A stretch of 64,000 nucleotides of DNA from Physcomitrium patens (Eukaryota > Streptophyta > Bryopsida > Funariales > Funariaceae): the NCBI RefSeq assembly GCF_000002425.4, contig NC_037254.1:22521120-22585119 (forward strand), written 5' to 3'. The position numbers and the translations under genes are program-made. Positions within the stretch are counted from its first letter, which is position 1. Each line of letters opens with the position of its first letter. Of this stretch, positions 22,504 to 36,179 are shown piece after piece. The notes under the pieces are model-generated. The model worked only from the letters and a program-made list of their open reading frames with translations, was not told the DNA's origin and searched no databases.

Positions 22504-23229
22504 CTTGTTTCAATTCTACTTTTTATTGAACCACAAGTTTCAATTCTTGTACAAATTGATCCATTATCTCTGCCTCTAAAATGTTGTCAATTTAAAGATA
22601 TAAAAACTTAAATCAAGAAATATAATTTTACACTAACGTAGATTGTGTAAGATTAGCTAAGTAATTGTATGCTAACTTCTTTGCATTCATGGACCAAAAT
22701 TGATTCCTAAGCCCAGTTTCAAACTCCTCTCAATAACCAAATTTGTTTTGAGTTCCATAGCTTTGAGCTTAATATCGCTACCAAATGGCTGTTACAACTC
22801 TCAAATAATTAGAATCATATGTAATTCCTTCATTGGTTTTTGCTTTAGATAATTATAAGTACTATTGCATGTTGAAGAGCTATTAACATATATCTTCTTA
22901 TCCTAAGGTCCTTGAGTATGTATCGGACTTCCTCAATTTTAGCCTAGCAGATGTCAACTTCCTTCTCTTAGAAGCTTCTATTTGCTCTTGCATGGTAGCT
23001 ATCTGGCCTAGAGGGTGTTGTATTTGAGTGTCCGTCTGAAATTGCTCCACTATATCTCCCATGCAACAATTTATTTATTACACTTTGTTATTGTAATGCC
23101 TTCTTTTCTTCCAGCTGACTTCTTAAAGTAGTTCATTGTAGCTCCAAAATAGTATCTAATGTGATCACAACAATTGACTTCCAACTAAAAGTGGCTATCA
23201 ACATACTACCAAAGAACAGACTAATACTC
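22504..23229 (-). pseudogene. Internal remnant of an L4-family element
   Basis: It lies between two L4 LTR pieces that face each other. On the minus strand near 22650-22740 a gag-like stretch FETGLRNQFWSMNAKKLAY can be read, but only briefly. No protease or RT was seen. The facing LTR pieces indicate two elements or a rearrangement. Confidence 0.4.
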
Positions 23230-23530
23230 GCTCTAATATCAATAAAATAAAACTAGATATTTTAAAGTCTAAAATCTTATCAAATCCATAACAACAAAGA
23301 TCTCAATACAATATAAGACCAAACATACTAGAATAAAACTGAAATTAAGTAAACAGAATCGAACATGAAAGACATGACTGAATAAAAGAGAATAGGACCA
23401 AATAGAACATAATGAGAAAACCAAACTTTACTAAGAAAAATAATCTGAAGCTATACTTGACCAAATGTCCCAAATGGCCTTAGTCAGTCCTATTATACTT
23501 TGTTCAACTATTCTGGAACTTTTTAGGCCT
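23230..23530 (-). mobile_element. L4 primer site and LTR fragment, minus strand
   Basis: A primer-like site TTGATATTAGAGC (23230-23242, minus) is followed by the 3' half of an L4 LTR (23243-23530). It includes 'agtaaagtttggtt' on the minus strand and a TATA-like block near 23493. It breaks off at about 23530, where the unique, GC-richer sequence upstream of the GTPase gene begins. Confidence 0.65.
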
Positions 23531-25208
23531 GAGAGAGAATGGGCACCGTCGATTCTTGGCAACGGAAGTTCGATGGCCAGGATGAAGCCACACCTGCTGG
23601 GAACGGAGTGCGCTGTGGATTGGACCGGGCAGCTTAACAACGGGCAGGGATACTGAAACAAAACCGGCTGTGTCCGCTTTCCGGCTGTAGCTCTTCATTC
23701 TCCTGCTCTCTCTTGCATGCTCTCTCACTCTGGCTGTGTATGTCTTTGTGTCGTCATAGGATTTCGCTAGTGTCTCTGGCTCTCGCCTTCCTATGCATGG
23801 TAAAGCCAAATCAGTCGTCAATAAGGTGTTGCGCAATGCAATTAATGTGGCACTTCGTAAATTGTACTAGTCTTATGGTTGAGTAAACGTCGGTGTTCTG
23901 AGGTACTATGTGGTGCTCATCCTTGATTCCGGTTAGTCATGGTAGAGCACCTGAACGAGACTGACGACACTGAGTTTGTATGAGAAGCTTGAATGTTAGA
24001 TTGACACGTGGAAGTAAAATTTGAAGAGTGTTAAGCTTTGATTAACATTTCCAGCAAATTGTATGAAAAGCAGTTTTCAACTTGCGTTCATGTCTTGCTC
24101 TTCTCCGCCCAGCATCTGCTCCTTTCAATTCTGTTAGCTGCCTCAGATCTCTGGAATTCAACCATACCCGCTACGCCAGATAGTTTTTCCTTCAGGTGTT
24201 GAAAATACAGGACTTCTAACACAGCCTATACATGGCACTGATGAGGTTTTGCACACGATGGTGGCTCTTAGTGGTGTAGATGTGCATCTCAGAGATGATG
24301 ATTTTTGAACTAAACAGGAGGTCAATCTTTTCAGCATTAGGGATTATCTCATATGTGAAGATTTATTAGAAGAGTTTACGCACATACAAACAAACAAACA
24401 AAGAGGGATTGATAGAGACAGCCTTGGTGATGATGCACAATTCAGCATCATGTACACTAAATCAAAGGTATGTACAGTTAATTTGCTAAAACAATTGCAG
24501 ATAATGAAATCTTTATCTACAAGTATTTCAACTCTGTGTAATTTTTTTGCCATTCACAATGGCTGAGCATCGCATGATTTATTTCATTTTACGAAACAAA
24601 AAAAATACTGTCCATATATCTAAGCAATCAGTTTGGATGTTGTAATTCTCGGTACGCATGCTGTTACTTTTGAGTGAAAAAAGTAACATGAAAAGCGGCA
24701 TTAGTTAATATAATTTGACGTGAAGTGAACAATAGACACCTATTACTATGGAGCTGACATCGAGAACGCGCGGGAACCGGTCGAAGCCGTTGCCCGCGAC
24801 CTGTTCCCGTAGCGTCGAATTACTGAAGGAATTTCAAAGGCAGCCGGATGCCGTCCCTGCGATTCCGGGAGATATTGCCCGTCGATTATGTCTTTTCCCA
24901 ATCGACGGCCACGAGTCTCTTTCCCGTGCGTTCTGGCTTCGCCAATTTCGGAGGCTCTCGATGCCAGCTCCCCCCATGTCTCTTGCCTACACTGCCTGCT
25001 TCCATTGATCGTTCGTTGAACGTGTTTTCTTCGATAGCTTCTCATTAATCGTCCGTTGTAGGGTTTCCAACGACCGAACTCCACCTTGCTATTTTCTTCT
25101 TTGTCCCGCTAAGGTCCGCGTTGGATTGCTTTGGAGCTTCGAAGTTACGAGGACTGTCTCGGAGCTAGTACCTCGGAGCTTGGTTTGTTAACAGGAAAAT
25201 TTGAGAAG
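23531..25208 (+). other. Upstream region and probable first exon of the GTPase gene
   Basis: Unique sequence with balanced composition and no recognisable protein. Short open frames overlap on both strands at 23500-23840 and 24746-25084 and do not resemble anything known. The last part (about 25000-25208) is probably the 5' untranslated first exon of the downstream gene, because a good donor (aag/gtgagt) sits at 25209. The transcription start was not located. Confidence 0.5.
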
Positions 25209-26326
25209 GTGAGTTGAGCTGTGGGGTTTTAAAATTATCATAAATATCGAGCGCAATATTATTGTGTCTTGTGTTGACATTAGAATGGATTTTCAATGGT
25301 ACTCTAGCAGCTGCATGGGAAGAGCGTCTGTGTTCAGCTGCTTTTGTTGCCGTTGACAAATTTCTGTTTGTGTTTTTAGTACGAAGAGAAACGTGTTATA
25401 GAGCTAGTCATTAACAAGGGATTTTTTGTCCTTTTTCGGATGGTTTAGTTTGAGGGTGTAACGGAGGTTTTAGGTCGGTTCGAGTACTTTGCCTTCGAGA
25501 GAGGGTTTCCCCAGGGTTGTTCATGCACATGCATTTGATCGTGATGAATTGCCTTAATTTTTCTTGGTTCCTTTGGAGCTCCTTTTGATGGAATGTACGT
25601 TCGTAGGTTAGCTTGGGGCGAGGTTCATGAATCCCAGAGTTCATTTATTTCGTGTTTTTAAGGTCTTGTCTTCTCACAATGCAGATTTGGGATCGAAAGA
25701 CAAGGTAACGTTTCAGATGAAGGCTTAATGCTGTTGTTGCATACATTGATTATTTCCTCTAGCGTTTTGCCGTCCTCTCAAATGCTGAGTAGGCATGAAG
25801 CGGTGGAGCTGGTGAAGTGGGGTTAATTCTTTTTTTTTCTTTCTCGACATGTAATAATGATTTTTCCCTAATCAGCATCGTCAAGAATATTACTCACAAT
25901 GTTAAATTGAACAAAATATATTGCCAAGTTCAAAATGCGGAGTAGAGCAAACTTTTGTGTCTTTTTTGTGATGCAAACTCATGCTTGAGTTATTATCACG
26001 CCTTAAATTCGAGTATTTGAATCTCGCCTCACGCCTTTCTTCGACGGATTACGGCTTTTCTGCGAAGTGATCGAACTCTCCTGTTTGTATTTAAAATTTT
26101 GTTAGTGATGAAGGGGTTGTTGTCACTGTCATCTAGTATCACAGTTGTTGTCTGCAGTAGACAACTACTTGGTATCCATTTCAGAGAATCTTTCAGGTCC
26201 AGCAGCATTTGTTACGCGTCTTCACTTATTGATCAAATGTGTTCAAGCTTAGCTGATGCTGTTACTTGCCGTCACATAGTCTGTGGTTTTGGTCATTTAC
26301 TTCTAAAATGATATTTTCTTGTGCAG
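25209..26326 (+). other. 5' UTR intron of the GTPase gene
   Basis: Donor gtgagt at 25209; acceptor tttcttgtgcag ending at 26326. A long T-rich intron of 1118 bp before an untranslated stretch of 113 bp and the ATG at 26440. Long first introns in plant 5' UTRs often carry expression-enhancing signals. Inferred from splice signals only. Confidence 0.6.
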
Positions 26327-26439
26327 GTTAATGAAAGATCTAATACAGGAGCTCAACTCACTGAATCGGGTGGAGTTTTGAGAGGGGCTCATCAAACTCC
26401 ATCCACTGTTAGTACAGGAGAATTGGTTAAGCTAGCAAG

Positions 26440-29400
26440 ATGATGTCCAGATTTGGTTTTCGGACTCCCCAAAAACCGCCCAAGCTCGATGAGCCTGAAC
26501 CGGAGCCTGAAAAACCAGTTGTTATACAAATGAAGCGGCCGCAATATGCAACCCCCACCATGAGTGGCGCAGGTGGTCCAGCTCGCCCTCTAAGGTTGGT
26601 GTACTGTGATGAGAGAGGGAAGTTTAAGATGGATCCTGAAGCGGTGGCGGCCCTACATATGGTGAAAGGTCCGCTTGGTGTAGTAGCTGTGTGTGGACGT
26701 GCTCGGCAGGGGAAGAGTTTCATCTTAAATCAGGTTTGTTTTGCGCGTCGTCTCTGATACATAACAGGGGCACCGCTGCATTTTGTACTCCTGTGTATGT
26801 CTATGTTTAATCCGATCATAAAAATAGTACCCTCCCAGTTTCTTGACCCTGTCACATCCTTATGTATTTCAGTTCGTAAATCTTGATATACTGTAGTAGT
26901 TTCTATTAGTGAATACGTAGCGTTGTTTGATTCTTTACAGCTTCTTGGACGGAGTAGTGGTTTCACTGTCGCACCCACACACAGACCTTGTACAAAAGGT
27001 TTATGGATGTGGAGTTCTCCTTTGAAGAGGACAGCACCTGATGGTAGTGAGTACAGCTTGTTACTCCTGGACAGCGAAGGGATAGATGCTTATGATCAAA
27101 CGGTAAAATTTTCCTTCTAGACTCGATTTTAGTATTTCTGACTTTCCTGGCTTGATCCGATTCGTTGGAAATGGTTCTATGCATTTCTTTTATGTTAATA
27201 TATTTTTTTGTTTCCATATGAAGAGTGTTTTGTACATGAAGTTTGTTTTTGATTTGGAGTTCTACTCATTGCCGAGCTTGTGTACACTGGACAGGGAACA
27301 TATAGCACACAGATATTCTCCTTAGCAGTCTTATTGTCGAGTATGTTTGTTTACAATCAGGTAAGTCCTTTGCACAGTGATCATATTTTTCCTCAGTGAT
27401 TTCCGTTGTTTTCTATATTTGTTCAAGTACCTTCTCATACATAACCTGGACGATCTTCTACAAATTCTGGCGGAATCACATAGCATCAGCATGTTAGGGA
27501 CTCTGATATAATTTTCAGAAGCTTTTGTTTAGGTTCATGCAATTTTTACCTGATGTATTACTCTGGCTTCAATAGATGGGTGGAATTGATGAGGCAGCAC
27601 TAGACAAATTATCTCTTGTGACGGAGATGACCAAACATATCCAAGTTCGAGCATCATCATCTTCTCAAGCAGCTTCAGCTTCTGAGATCGGACAGTTTTC
27701 TCCTCTTTTTCTATGGTTGCTTCGGGTGAGATATTTGTCTTCTAGTATCTTAGGTTTTCTGGATCTGATGGATAACTCACAGTCAGCAATGGCTTTGAAT
27801 GAAAACACTTCTCTCGACTGTAGAAAGATGCATTGTTGTGTTTACATTGTGGTAGTTGTCTTTGGTTCATAAACTTGTTGGTTTTTCTGTTATAGATTAT
27901 TTATTTATTTATTTATTTCTTTACTTTTGTCGTTTTTCTGATAGTGACATAATTGAGAACCATGTGTATTCTGCGCAGGATTTCTATTTGGACTTGACTG
28001 AGGATGGGCGTCGTATCACTCCAAGGGATTATTTAGAGTCAGCTTTGCAACCCATTCCTGGATCTGGAAAAGCCATTGCTTCAAAAAACGAGGTTAGTTC
28101 AGTTCATTCATATTTGTTAGCCTTTGTACTGTTGCAATCAAACCCAAGCCCAGGCCTCTACGGCTGCTGAATACGTTTAATTTTATGGTCCATTTGAAAA
28201 ATCCAGAGTTAGTCGTGTTCATTGTAAAAGAAAATTAATTCGTTGCTTGGTGATATCTTCAGATACGAAATTCTATTCGCGCTCTGTTTCCTGAGCGTGA
28301 TTGTTTTACACTTGTTAGGCCCTTGAACGACGAGAAAGAGCTGCAGAAACTTGACCAAATAAATGTGAGCTTGACTACACTTTCCTGATGTCTGTAAAGG
28401 GTACCATATTAATCTTTTTAGGAACTCTTGAGACTTTGTGATTTCAAGTTAATGCTGTAATGTAGCAGCAGTTTTTCTTATGGTGCTGGTCGTACAGATG
28501 GAGAAAATGCGGCCTGAGTTCAGAGCAGGACTAGATGCTTTGACGAAATACATATTTGAAAGAACGAGACCAAAGCAGCTCGGCTCTCTTGTGATGACTG
28601 GACCCATGTTTGCTGGGCTAACACAATCCTTTTTGGATGCGATTAATGCTGGTGCTGTTCCCACCATAGCAACTTCTTGGCAGGTTAGTCCTTATGGTTT
28701 TAAAAAATGTCGTGGATCAGTTTTTTCAGTATACTAATCTACTGTCTTTATTCATTCACATGCTTCCTGTTCTCGCTTGTTTATTAAAGCATCACTGTGC
28801 TTGGTTAGGCTTAGTTAAGAATTGCCTAGACTACAAGGAGTTGCACGAAGCTAGGATTGGGCGGTTGTGTGTTGATTTATTTTCCTGAGTATCGACTGGG
28901 TTGTCTGAGTAGAATGTGGAAGAGAACGAGTGCCGACGTGCCCATGATATGGCCGTTGAGAAGTATACTCAAGTCTTCAACAAGGATGTCAGTTATGATG
29001 AGGTGAGAGATCATCACTTTGTTGTAAATTTCTTGTATATCGCTTCTATATTTCCTAGTTGGCTACTTTAAGGGAGACGCACAGGGTAAAAGATCGAGAA
29101 CTTCACGATATCAACATGCTATGCTTAGTAGATGCTGACTGGCCTTTGAATGTTGGTATCACTGAAATGGAGGCTGCTCTTCAAGAAGCACAAGAAGAAG
29201 CTGTTCAAGCCGCATTTTCTGTTTACAACTCCGAGGCTGTTGGAAATGGACCTGTTCGAAGAAATTACGAGAAGCAATTGCACGCAACTCTTAGAAGACA
29301 ATTTGAGGTACATTCTCATGATCAAAATGGATCTATTGTCCAATGCTTGTGCATTTTTAGATCGACCTTCCGTAGCTTTTGAAGGTTTTTTATTTTTATT

Positions 29401-29867
29401 TTTATTTTTATTTTCTGTTCTCCATACCTCAAATTTCTCTTTAGAATGACACTTCATTAATTTCGTGGGATGTTTTGCAGGAGTTTAAGCGGAAATCGTC
29501 TATGGAAGCTGAGCTTAAGTGTTTAAGAGCAGTGGGGACTATGGAAGAGAAGCTTCGAAGTGCTTGCAATGCTCCTGACGCAACATTTGAGTCTGTTATC
29601 AAGGTGTAGTGGTGATTGCTACCCCTTCTTCAGGTTTTTTTTATTTTTATTTTCATTTTTATTTTATTTTATTTTATTTTTGTTCATCTTGAAGTTGTCT
29701 CTCATCATTTTCAAAAATGAGGTTCATAATAATATGAACTTTTTCTTTTGCAGGTTTTGGACGGAATGGTGGCTGAGTATGTAGCTCAAGTATCTGGTTC
29801 TGTCAAGTATCAGAAACTTGTCCAGTTCATGCAGAAAAGGTATAATTTACAATGTTTGATTTTATCA

Positions 29868-29950
<83 letters not shown>

Positions 29951-32741
29951 TCTTCTTTTGATTGTTAACATGTGCAATGAGTCACCGTAATAGTGACACT
30001 ACGTGTCGTTGATAATTTTTTACCTTTTTAGATCGTGGTCTAATACCCTTTTGTTCCATGCGATTACGCGAGTAAGACTTTCTGATGAAATCCAGGATTA
30101 GTTTCGTCTCACATTTAAATTAGGATCTTGCGCATATTTACTCAGTTAATATCGGTCTAGCGACGATATTATCAGGTTAGAACTTATCTTCTTCTCTGCG
30201 TGGATTTGACATAGTTTCTGTTGGATTCCAGTTTAGCTGGTCCCATACACGACCTTGTGAAGCGAGCAAGTGATAAAGCAGCAACAGAGTATCAAAACCT
30301 TGTATTGAAAGGGCGATCAATGGGAGAACGTTTGGCTTTCTCAGCTAAACAGACTGAAGCTGCTCAACGCGATGCTCAAGACTGGAAGAAGCGATATGAA
30401 AATATCATGAATGATTATAATAGAGCTTCTGAGAATGCAGCTGCTCAATATGCTAACGTACAGAAGAAAGTTACTTCCCTTGAGGAGAAGCGTGCCACTC
30501 TTTTAACTCAGCTAGAGAGCGCCAAGAAGGAGGCTTTTGACTGGCAGAGCAAGTATGAGCAGAACCTTTCTGTGCAGCGAGCTGAGACTGATAGACTGAA
30601 CTCTGAGGTTGCATCTCTCCAGGTGAAAAAAAAAAAATCATTTCGTCGCAAGTATCGTTATCAGTGACGTTAAGTATCTTTGGGATCCATCTTCCAGTGC
30701 TGCAGTGCTTCGAAATGTTTTATTTATGTGGTATGGTCATATGACTTACAGAATCGGGCTAGTACCGCGGAGGCAAGGTTGTCAGCTTTGAGAGAGCAGT
30801 CAGAGTCAGTGAAGGCAGAAGCTGCGGAATGGCAGCGAAAGTATGAGACGGTTGCTGCTGATACTAAGGCTGCTGTTGAGAAGACAACCGCGCAAAAGGA
30901 GCGAGCATTGAAGCAAGCTCAACTGCGCGAAGATTCAATGCGCGCTGAATATACTGCGAAAATATCTGAAAAGGTATAACCCTCCGTTCATTTCCATTTC
31001 CATTGAACTAGATGACCTGGAGGTAAAATGAAATTCATGCATACAAGTTCTAGAATATCCTCTACTTGGCTGGAAATCATTTACTGAAACAAGGGAAGCT
31101 TTTTTTTCGCAGGAGCATGAAGTGAAGGAATTGCAGGCGAAATTGGAGCAAGGGGAGTTCCGCATCAGTGGTCTGAATACCCGCTTGCATGTAATGCACC
31201 CTGAGCTTTTTGTTATTCCCATTGATTATATGAAAGTGTAAGCAACTATAAATTAGGTTATTCTTGGTGGAATTTGAGAACTATCGTGTTGAGTTCTGGA
31301 GACTTTTGACAATAGAGTGGATTTGCGTACTTTGCAGGAGCTTGAATTCAAAACATCTGACCAGTCTGAAGAGGTTATAAACCTACGGTCGGAGCTAAAG
31401 CGTGTACAACATGAATTAGAAGGCACAAAGTCACAGTCTATTTCTCTTAGAAGAGACCTAGAGAAGGCCGAAGAAGACAAGTCACATGCGGAACAACGCA
31501 TGAATGAATGCATCAGGAGGATGGAAGAAGCAGAGCACATGAAGAAAATAGCAGAACGTGATGCAAAGCGTGCAATTGAAGCTGCGGAAAAGTCCCGTGC
31601 CGAAGCAGTCGTTGAAGGGAGAGAGAAGTTAGAGACACAGAAACTGGCTGCAGAGAGAATGACAGAAGTTGAGCGTATTCAACGGCGGTGTCAAGTCCTA
31701 GAACTGGAAAGGGATGAATTAGTCCAGGTACCAATTACATGTGTTCGCTGTTTTTGTTACGTGCTGTGCATCCATTTATTCATGTTTTTAGTGTAACTTG
31801 TGTTGTTGAGGCTAAATGATTTGCTTGTAGGTAGTCACTGCCAACTTGAGTATTATCATATACGGTCTATATATGGCTTCTACGCTCACTGAGTTTTTGC
31901 AATGCTTATTGCAATGGGTATTTTTAGAACCTTGAAGAGACCAGGCATATGCAGCAAGAGGCATTCTCTAGGGTCGCTGCATTGGAAATCCAGCATGAAG
32001 AAAGAGAGAAGGAAATGGAAGATTTGCTATCTTCTTCACGTGAGCAGCGTGCGAAGACAGTGGAGGCTTTTGAGCAGTTGTTGGCCAGTGAAAGAGCTGC
32101 TAAAGCTGAGGCAAGCCAAAGAGCCGAGTCTCTTTCAGTACAGATTCAACATATGCAGGGCCAGATTGATAATCTGCAGGGACAACTTACAGCAGTGCGC
32201 AACCACGAAACAGCTTTGGAAACCAGAGTCCGGGGTTTTACGGACACACCTCCTGGCAAGTCCCCAATGGGCCCCTCTCGTAGCAAAAGACCCTTCCAAG
32301 ATGAAGGTGTGTTTTTGCTATCTCGCAACGTTTCTCTTAGTATCGTATGTTTGGTTTCATTTTGATTGGAGCTGATATGAGGTTTTATGTTTGTTTTCGG
32401 TCTGCATGCTATTTTCATTTACTAATGATGTATATGAACCAGGATTCGAGACTTCCGCACCGGATTTTGACAATGACAGCAGTGCCTTCAAGAGGAACAA
32501 GATGGATCATCATTTCGACAACGGTAGTAACTTGCATGAGGGTGATGAAGGTGGCAGTGCAGCGACCTCTAGCGAGATAGTTGAAACTACTAACTACCGG
32601 AAGTTGACTATTGCAAAGCTGAAGCAGAAGATGACAGAAGCTGGGTTTGGTGCCGAAGTGCTATCCACTCGAAACCCTTCAAAGAAGGACCTCCTTGAAA
32701 TGTATGAGAGATTGATTCTCAATAAACCTCCTGCTCATTAA
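26440..32741 (+). CDS. GBPL3: Guanylate-binding-protein-like GTPase (GBPL3 type)
   Basis: Seventeen coding exons, all joining in frame: 26440-26733, 26941-27102, 27295-27360, 27576-27725, 27979-28092, 28263-28364, 28498-28683, 28913-29002, 29173-29307 (or from 29059), 29481-29603, 29754-29839, 30232-30622, 30752-30973, 31113-31190, 31338-31727, 31928-32306, 32443-32741. The product is about 1088 residues, close to the plant family. The dynamin-superfamily G domain has a P-loop GRARQGKS (86-93), a switch-I Thr in PCTKGLWMW, DSEG as G3 (142-145) and WLLRD at the exon 5/6 joint as the RD motif. A helical middle domain follows (FERTRPKQLGSLVMTGP). Then comes a coiled coil of roughly 450 residues rich in Glu, Lys, Ala and Gln. 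The C-terminal module KLTIAKLKQKMTEAGFGAEV is characteristic of plant GBPL3. Family members bind and hydrolyse GTP; GBPL3 acts in defence-related nuclear condensates and at the nuclear periphery. Assignment is firm, subfunction is inference. Confidence 0.93.
29869..29950 (+). repeat. (TTA)n microsatellite in a GTPase-gene intron
   Basis: About 27 uninterrupted TTA units inside the intron 29840-30231, between the helical domain and the coiled-coil exons. Length is likely polymorphic. Confidence 0.95.
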
Positions 32742-33869
32742 AACGATAGATTGCACACTGCGACAGTGCCTGCAGGTTCTGGTGACGTGAGCGACATCTA
32801 GCTTTAGTACGTTTTGGTTTACTGTAGATCATTGACAAAATTGAATTATTTTCTCATCAAATATAAGGATTAGGCAACAACTTTATTTAGCAGCTGGGTT
32901 TGTAGGTTCTTACAATACGCTATGCTTGTTCCAAAGCGTTCGCTAGCATCGAGTGTACTTGTGTTGTATTCTTTGTAAAAAGGTAATGTGTGCTCTTGCA
33001 CATTCAATTTCACTGCTATATATCTCGGTTTCTTTAGAATTTCTTTAGGTGATCCTTATTGATATGTGGTTATTGAGTTGATTACATGTCAATTAGCTTT
33101 AATACCCAGTTGCATTGCTGTAAGACTAAGAGTAGGTTGAAACTCGGTTGTAATTTATGAAGCTATCAATTAAATCTATGAGTTTTAGAAAGGACTTTTT
33201 ACTGAGTGAATGACAGTTGTCAAAACAATCATTATGTCATAGTCAGTAGTGTTTTTTCTCGTGTAGGTAATGATATTTGTCACCCCATTTTAGCTAATGA
33301 TGTCTGAGGTGAATATATATATATATATATACACACATATATATGACAAAAAGGAGTATCAGTTTAGCACTACTAAAACATACATTGAACTTGTTTTATT
33401 TGGAAGATAACTATGTCTACAAAAATAAAATTAATAACTATTCTTGTTAACTTTCTTCAAGTTGGTCATATGTGGAACTAAAACTTAGCACAAATATTTG
33501 TTTTGTACATATTTGAACTAAGTAGTTTAAGTGAAATATTTTGAAGGTATGAAAAAAATGCAAATAATGAAGCAATTCAAAAAAATTTAAAAATTAATAA
33601 CAATTTTAAGACATTGTTTGGTAAGCAAGTAATATATTGAAAAAAGTTGGATTTTATTTGTGAGATATATAACATAAATTTCAAAACACTTAACACAACA
33701 CAAATTAATAATAATAAACTATAAAATAAAATAAAAATTAGTAAAATTTATTTAGAATAGGTCAAATTATAAAATAACATCAATTATTGAAGACAATAAA
33801 AAATATACAAAGGTTTGAAAAACAATTGCCAAAAACAAGAACTTTAAAGTTGCAAATAAATAAGTAAGA
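32742..33869 (+). other. 3' UTR of the GTPase gene, then AT-rich spacer
   Basis: The first about 250-300 bp (to about 33040) keep genic composition and are probably 3' UTR. Beyond about 33300 the sequence is AT-rich with a (TA)n/(CA)n tract near 33311-33345. I see no gene or clear repeat boundary in it. Confidence 0.5.
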
Positions 33870-34439
33870 CATATATTAAAATCAGGTAGCTAAAACAAAA
33901 AATAAAATATGTATGTTTTAGAAGAAACTACAATGACTATTATCAAAGACAATAAGATTGAAGATTCTTAAAACTAGACTGGAGGCACAAAAAACATTGA
34001 CAATAGTAAAGAAGATCTCATTCTTGCCTCAATTTATACTATCTTATTACAGAGCTACATAACAATACCTTATAGATCAAATGATACATGTATAACTTGT
34101 ATTTGATGTATAGTATAAGTTTAATGTGCAATATATGGCCAATTGGTTGACCAAGTTTTTAAACTACCTATCATACAAATGTAGAGTCAAATCTTCATCT
34201 ATGAAACTTCTAAGAAGCTTTGTAACAAGATATTAATAATTTAATCTACTTTTATCAATTTCTACCTAATTTTACTTATCCAATTAAATATATTAGTAAT
34301 TATAGATATTTGTGATATATATTTTTATTTTAGACAATAACTTCTACAAAAACTATCAAATTGCTTCATAAGTTGATGAAGTCCAACATTTGTCAAATGG
34401 TGTTAACAACAAACTCTAATCTTTCTTTTGCATGAAGGT

Positions 34440-34600
34440 TATCAATATGTCTCTTCAACCATTGATAACATTCCATACCAAAGCAAAAAGACCACCTAAT
34501 TATTTGATCATTTTGAGGGTTTTATAACCAACTTCAAATAATAAATTTTGCATTCTATCACATATAGTACCACCTCTAATAGTGTCATCATGCATCATTA
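34440..34600 (-). pseudogene. ORF3 remnant of E2
   Basis: One minus-strand frame reads NDQIIRWSFCFGMECYQWLK and then RHIDN. E3 reads NDQITW then GHYRWLRGPINN, and Y reads GHYRWLQGPMNHL. The place, between chromodomain remnant and LTR, is the same in all three. Confidence 0.65.
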
Positions 34601-34799
34601 GTCTTTTTTAAGATCTTAGTAACAAACATATTATATCTTACTATCTATTTTTTAAAAAATATGTTTTTTCTAAGAATCTTCATTAAAATTGCAATATTTT
34701 TTAGGTTTGAACAATTTAAGTGCAACATTTAGAAATTCTGCAAAAAGACAACTATTGAGATGAATTTGCTAACTATTGGTATTCTATATTTGCAAAGAA

Positions 34800-36145
34800 A
34801 TTCTACAAATTAATCTTTAAACTTGTTTCTCCTTCATTTATAGCATTTTATTGTGAATGGTTAGTCTTTGGTTTTAATGGATATACTTAATAAAAAAAAA
34901 ACATATAAAAGTTCAAACATATTTGCTAAATTTTCACATGGCTACCATTTGTATTCATTAATATCATATTAATACTAATATACAAGATATTCTAAATCAT
35001 TTTGGCATTGCTTTAAATCCAAGACTTTTTTCAATTAAAACTCTTAATTGTTGTTGACTTCTAGTAATAGACATCATAATTGTATTCTTCTTGGTATATC
35101 CACCATCTAATTAGATTATAAAGAAATACATAAAAAATAGATTTAATTTTTAATGACTTTGTTAGATGTATTGAAGATGCAATGTAGTTAATTTGTTTAC
35201 GACTAGAAAATAGACTAAGTCTATAAAAATCCAATTTATTACAATGACAATTTGTTTTGATATTACAATAGAGTATCACATTTTATTATCAACTTGGAAT
35301 TGAGATTATTCTTTTAAATAAAAATTTGTGTTGATCTTTTGTTATTTTTGAGCTTCATTTGATTGTATCTTTATTGTTGTACATAACATTAATAAAAAAA
35401 ATTGCCATATCTTTTATTATAAGATTATTAACTTTTAAAAAGTTAAAAATATAAAATTACAAATAATAACCATAATTAGCACATAATGGTAATTATTTAC
35501 TAAAAAAATATATTTATCATTGTAAATAAACTCTCCAAATCATGAAAAATTTGTCCAATTATCTTGATGATAGATAATAATATATTGCAAATACTACTCC
35601 AATACTTGATTTACTTGCTTAGTTTGTCTATTAATTTAAGAATATAAGGTTGGCAATAGTTTTATGTTGACCTTCAACATTTTATATAGAATTCTCTAAA
35701 ATTAAGATAAAATATTAAAACTCTTTCTTTGATATTATATCTTTTGAGAATCCATGATAGCAAAAGATATTGTCAAGAAAAAACATAGTGGTTTTTGTTG
35801 ATGTGATAGTTTTTGTACATGATACAAAATGCACCACATTATTTAAGCAATCTAGTATCAAAATATAGAATCATAAGAACTTGAAATTAAAAGATTGCTA
35901 ATAAAATCAATAGAAACAAATGATTATGATTTTTTTGATATGGATAAAGTCTATAAGATCAATGACAATGAGTCTTTGACCTTAAACAAATATCATATGA
36001 TTGCATAAAATTGATTATTATTTTTTTATTTGAAGCAATTAATTTTTTTTTGAAATTAACTTCAAAGTGTTAAAATATCCAAAATATCTTGTTGTAGAGA
36101 AATCATGATAAGTTAGAAGATCAAATAATTGTGATTCACTTTTTA

Positions 36146-36179
<34 letters not shown>

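Noticed and set aside
23465..23836. Frames on both strands next to the L4 fragment
   Set aside because: The first part lies within decayed L4 LTR sequence; no homology seen.
24746..25084. Overlapping open frames of about 86-112 codons on both strands upstream of the GTPase gene
   Set aside because: GC-rich leader sequence gives long frames by chance; both strands are open at once and neither resembles a protein family.
29869..29990. Poly-leucine reading frame in the GTPase gene
   Set aside because: It is translation of the intronic (TTA)n microsatellite beyond a good splice donor.
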